From: Flammeovirgaceae bacterium
GTDB lineage: Bacteria; Bacteroidota; Bacteroidia; Cytophagales; Cyclobacteriaceae
Direction of reading: 5' to 3'
NCBI GenBank assembly: GCA_016709845.1
Contig: JADJMA010000012.1
Span: forward strand, 58,868-122,867
Length of the DNA: 64,000 nucleotides
In this document: positions 61,025-64,000 of the stretch, piece by piece
How positions within the stretch are numbered: the first letter of the stretch is position 1
Layout of the letters: every line of letters begins with the position of its first letter
The notes under the pieces: model-generated
What the model was told of the DNA's origin: nothing
Seen by the model: only the letters and a program-made list of their open reading frames with translations
Database searches by the model: none
Position numbers and translations under genes: made by a program

Positions 61025-61204
61025 ATGACGGACAACACTAATGCTGTTGATATAAGTCAGTTTTTTTATTCTGCTCCAGCCCCGGTTTTGAATTTTCAAT
61101 CAATTTATGAAGACTATTTGGGTTCCCTAAGCCCCCCTCAAAATGAACAGTCACTTGAAAAAATATTAATCAATAATGTGTTTGTACAAATTGATAATTC
61201 TTAA
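61025..61204 (+). CDS. Possible small protein, 59 aa
   Basis: Open frame from ATG 61025 to TAA 61204: MTDNTNAVDISQFFYSAPAP, then a segment LSPPQNEQSLEK and a hydrophobic end. A GGGAG lies 11 bases before the ATG. It fills the 306-base gap between the GH63-like gene and the DUF4239 gene; the codon use is compatible with coding but the length allows chance. No family recognised. The rest of the gap shows nothing else. Confidence 0.35.
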   Translation: MTDNTNAVDISQFFYSAPAPVLNFQSIYEDYLGSLSPPQNEQSLEKILINNVFVQIDNS

Positions 61205-61265
61205 ATTGATAAAAATAGACCATCACACCTAGCAAGAATTAAGTTCGAGTGAAAATCCAAAAAAA

Positions 61266-62052
61266 ATGAAACATTCTATCTTCTTCTCTACTGATGCTTC
61301 GATTTTGTGCCTGGCTTTGTTTGTGGCCTGCATACTTATGGTCATCGTTGGAAAACGAGTGCGCGGTAAGTTTCTAAAAGCAGATGAACAGGAATCAAAA
61401 GGAGGAGTAAATTCATTGCTTGGAGCTTTGTTTGGTTTATGGGGTTTTCTGTTAGCCTTTACGTTTAGCCATGAAGCAACGAGATTTGAAAATGTTCGTG
61501 CCATGATGGTGGAAGAAGCCAACGTGATTAGAAATGTTATACTTCGAATAGAAACACTTCCCGACAGCCTTCTAGGGTGACTTTCAGGAGGATTTGAACA
61601 AATATCTTCAATCCAGGATCGACTATTACGAATATGCCGATGAGGAAGAGAAGTTTGATAAGACAAAACAAGATGCTGTGGAAATGGGTACAAGATTATG
61701 GATTCAAACCGTGAATGCATCTTACGTGCCTGGCTTCACATTTCCCGCAAACAATATGTTGACTACATTAACGACTATGTATGATGTTGGGGCCAGGCGA
61801 GATGCATTGCTGATATCAGGAATGCCTTGGCCAATCTCTCTTATGCTTTTTTTCATCGCGTTGGTCATCAGTTTTGTAGGTGGATTTACTTCTCCCGATC
61901 TTAAAATAAAAGAATGGGTTGTCATCATCGGATTTATCTTACTGGCTTGCCTGATTATCTATGTAACACTTGATATGGCAAGACCGATGCGTGGCTTTAT
62001 CAAGCCCGATGTAGGGCAAGAGAAAATAATACAACTTAAGGAACTGTTTTAA
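61266..62052 (+). CDS. DUF4239-like membrane protein (one frameshift)
   Basis: About 261 residues. Two helices near the N-terminus (~12-30 and 55-78), a helical loop with MMVEEANVIRNVILRIETLPD, then two C-terminal helices (~185-205 and 218-235). This layout and the sequence agree with the DUF4239 (bestrophin-like) family, whose function is unknown. A break near 61578 (CTAGGGTG) ends the first frame; restoring it gives LL-GDFQEDLNKYLQSRIDY. Confidence 0.75.
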
Positions 62053-62173
62053 CCCTGGGGCTGACTAAAGAAAGACTTTTTGGTCAGTCCCGACCGAAGC
62101 GTCATGACCGGATAATAAAATCACCAGCTTGATTTTAATTTTGCTCTATAAGTCGTTGATTTTCTTCGTCAAT

Positions 62174-62201
62174 TTATGCAATAGAAATTTCTATTGCATA
62201 A
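62174..62201. repeat. Perfect 28-bp palindrome
   Basis: Arms TTATGCAATAGAAA and TTTCTATTGCATAA are exact reverse complements with no spacer. It lies 54 bases before the -7 element at 62255. Without a loop it suits a dimeric DNA-binding protein or a recombinase better than a terminator. Confidence 0.85.
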
Positions 62202-62254
62202 TTTGGATTTAATTTCTACAGAAACACTCATTCATCTAAATGAATTCTTTTTAA

Positions 62255-62262
62255 TAAATTTG
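62255..62262 (+). promoter_or_regulatory. -7 promoter element for the 62379 gene
   Basis: TAAATTTG fits TAnnTTTG and lies 117 bases before the ATG, leaving room for a leader that includes the GGAGGCCTCC palindrome. Confidence 0.45.
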
Positions 62263-62378
62263 ACTGAATCAGGAGCCCGAAAATGAGGAGGCCTCCATGT
62301 TAGAAAAGCACAACATCACGGTAAGGGAGAACATGTGAAAGGGATAAACGGCAGCATAAAAATTAAAACTACTTTATA

Positions 62379-63118
62379 ATGAAGTTTATTTACTACTTCA
62401 ATTTTCGAACCTTGTTAGCCCTCGTAATCTCACAGGCAGCAACATTCATTGCTGTCACATACGATCTTAGATTTCATCTGGATCTTTTGTTGTTCGGAAT
62501 TTGCATTGTGTTTCCTTTGCATTTTTCTATGCAATCTGCTTTTAAGCGCAGAGACCGGGCATTGGAATATTTTAGTTTATTCAAAGGAGGTTCTATGTCG
62601 TTGTACTACTCTTTTCAAATTTCTGAAGACCTGCCATCCGAAAAAAAGAAAGAAGCTACGCAGTTTTTGAAAAGTATGGTTGACCAACTCATGCAACAAT
62701 TGGAACACCGGATTTCGGGGTATAACAATTTACAGCAAAAATTAAACGAGATTTTCGCATTCATTGAAACCTATCGGAACGAAATCTCAAAACGCAACAC
62801 CCTGCGCATGATTCGCTATATGCGTGACGTTACCGAAAGTTCAGCATATTTATTGAGTCTTATAAACCACCGAACCATGGCAGGCTTACGGTTTTATAGC
62901 ATTTTCTTTATCATTATTTTCCCCTGGTTCAGGCACCCATCATGTTGTCCCTCTTGCAAGAAATTATGCCCGTATGGTTGATCTACATTTTTTTGGGTAC
63001 AACAAGTTTTATCCTGGTAACACTTAATAATTTTCAAACCATGATCGAATACCCTTTTGATAAGAAAGGTGTGGATAGTATTGCGATCCGAGATTTTTCA
63101 TTAGACATACCCGCTTAA
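62379..63118 (+). CDS. Hypothetical membrane protein (bestrophin-like layout; one frameshift)
   Basis: About 246 residues. Two N-terminal helices (~10-45), a long amphipathic helical middle (FSMQSAFKRRDRALEYFSLF to about 165), and two C-terminal helices. The break near 62927 (CCCTGG) gives a false end; in the other frame QAPIMLSLLQEIMPVWLIYI continues to ...IRDFSLDIPA at 63118. The DNA EYPFDKKG close to the end recalls the C-terminal loops of bestrophin-like channel proteins, but I cannot prove the family. It begins after the palindrome and its own -7 element. Confidence 0.6.
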
Positions 63119-63133
63119 TGGGTTGAAGGCAGG

Positions 63134-64000
63134 ATGGGGCAAAGATTTTTCTACCGGGCAATTGGTATTCTCATTCTTGTAGTAAGTATTACCTGTTTCG
63201 ACACGCACGCCCAGTTTGCCAAGTATATCGATAAACCAAAAGTAGCAGCCGTTCCTCTCATTACATACAACAGAAGTTATGGCGGCATATTTGGCGCATT
63301 CGGGACATTATATTTTCCAATTAATAAACTGGATACTCTCTCTCCAGCTTCCAGTGTTGGTGCGGGTGGCATGATCTCTACCAATAAAACCTGGTTCGGT
63401 TTTGGTTTTGGTAAATTATATTACGCGAAAGATCTTTTCCGCACGGTGTTAGCAGGCGGAAAGGGAAATCAGAACTTCCAGTACTATGATGAAAATTACG
63501 GCCTGTCGGGGTCGTTCATCAACTACTCCACGTTAATGAATTTTTTTTATGGTGAACAACTCATCAGAACGTACGGAAGGTTATATACAGGTATTTCGTT
63601 TACCCATTTTAAAGTAAAAACCACTTTTGAAGATGAAGTTGCGCCCTGATAGCGCCAGCGTTTATAATGCAATCGGTATTCCTATCACTTTCGACACCCG
63701 CGATAATGTGAGCAATCCATCAACCGGTTGGTATTCTAATGCACGTATCAATCGGTTCGATGAAGCTTTAGGCAGTGCCACCGGTACACCAATTGGATCT
63801 TGTGCAAGTCATTATTTTCACAAAAAGCCGGTCACGTATTCGCTTATAAGGCTTCCATCAATACAGCGTTAGGGAAAGTTCCTTTTGAAGCGCAAACGAT
63901 TGTAGGGGGAAAAGTATTACGCGGGTACAGCAAGGGAGAGTATCGGGGCGATCAGGTATATTCTCTTCAAGGGGAGTATCGATTGAGATTTCACAAAAAA
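63134..64000 (+). CDS. BamA/TamA-like outer-membrane protein (partial, about two frameshifts)
   Basis: Signal peptide MGQRFFYRAIGILILV...FDTHAQ. Then beta-barrel sequence: FAKYIDKPKVAAVPLITYNR, PITFDTRDNVSNPSTGWYSN (the family's DTRD and NPSxGW motif), VFAYKASINT and GGKVLRGYSKGEYRGDQ, which is the barrel lumen motif G-x-LRGY. Breaks near 63648 and 63800. The protein runs off the right edge. Such proteins insert barrels or transport lipids or proteins. No POTRA domains precede the barrel, so it is a short family member. Confidence 0.8.

Larger units (their letters stand above)
62053..62378. other. Intergenic region with palindromes before the 62379 gene
   Basis: 326 bases with no convincing gene. 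At 62063-62091 GGCTGAC and GTCAG bracket a hairpin without a T run. The 28-bp palindrome is listed separately. ATTCAT-CTAA-ATGAAT (62230-62245) is followed by a T-rich stretch. GGAGGCCTCC at 62287-62296 is a 10-bp palindrome near the start side of the gap. Confidence 0.5.

Noticed and set aside
62283..62305. GGAGGCCTCC palindrome followed by a six-codon frame
   Set aside because: The palindrome is only ten bases and may be chance; the tiny frame gives no sign of a leader peptide.

Overview
The window reads as chromosomal DNA of a member of the Bacteroidota, most likely the order Cytophagales. The evidence is a GldJ-type gliding/type IX secretion lipoprotein, signal peptides that end in Ala-Gln, several promoters with the Bacteroidota -7 element TAnnTTTG, a metal-efflux RND pump whose TolC part seems fused to it, and typical small DUF families (DUF4175, DUF4136, DUF2490). 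I saw no rRNA, tRNA, CRISPR array, insertion sequence or phage gene. About 25 genes are broken by one or more single-base shifts, usually where one base is missing from an A, T or C run. The downstream frame always resumes with family-typical protein, so I annotate these as single CDSs with probable sequencing or assembly errors, not as pseudogenes.

Layout. 1-9.5 kb: tail of a heavy-metal efflux pump and its adaptor, a tandem LAB_N membrane protein, a THUMP-like methyltransferase, a thioredoxin-like lipoprotein, mfd and gldJ. 9.5-20 kb: comF, then a + strand housekeeping run (CMD protein, DUF4175 protein, RsbW-like ATPase, ybeY, mnmG, methyltransferase, Ig-like lipoprotein). Two parS sites lie just before mnmG, and an AT-rich gap with DnaA-box-like words follows at 19.75-20.0 kb, so this part may be close to the replication origin. 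20-33 kb: TPR protein, glycerophosphodiesterase, serine hydrolase, cupin, amidohydrolase, DUF5009 protein, AI-2E-type permease, DUF4136 lipoproteins and a CPA1 antiporter.

33-47 kb, all on the - strand, is the most interesting part. It encodes a DcuA/DcuB-type C4-dicarboxylate carrier, asparaginase, aspartase, a DcaP-like porin, L-serine dehydratase, an MFS carrier, two more porins, glutaminase and an amidohydrolase. All five enzymes carry export signals. That includes aspartase (Sec signal) and the iron-sulfur serine dehydratase (twin-arginine signal plus lipobox), which are normally cytoplasmic. Together they suggest that Asn, Asp, Gln and Ser are deaminated outside the inner membrane, after which fumarate and pyruvate are taken up.

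47-61 kb is an alpha-glucan and stress region: a GlgX-like debranching enzyme, a LOG-family protein, an MBL/beta-CASP hydrolase, a truncated YceI, a PPK2 polyphosphate kinase, and a - strand run of GH57, GT4, GH13 and GH63-like enzymes. 61-64 kb holds two membrane proteins of unknown role and the start of a BamA/TamA-type outer-membrane protein. A perfect 28-bp palindrome lies between the two membrane proteins.
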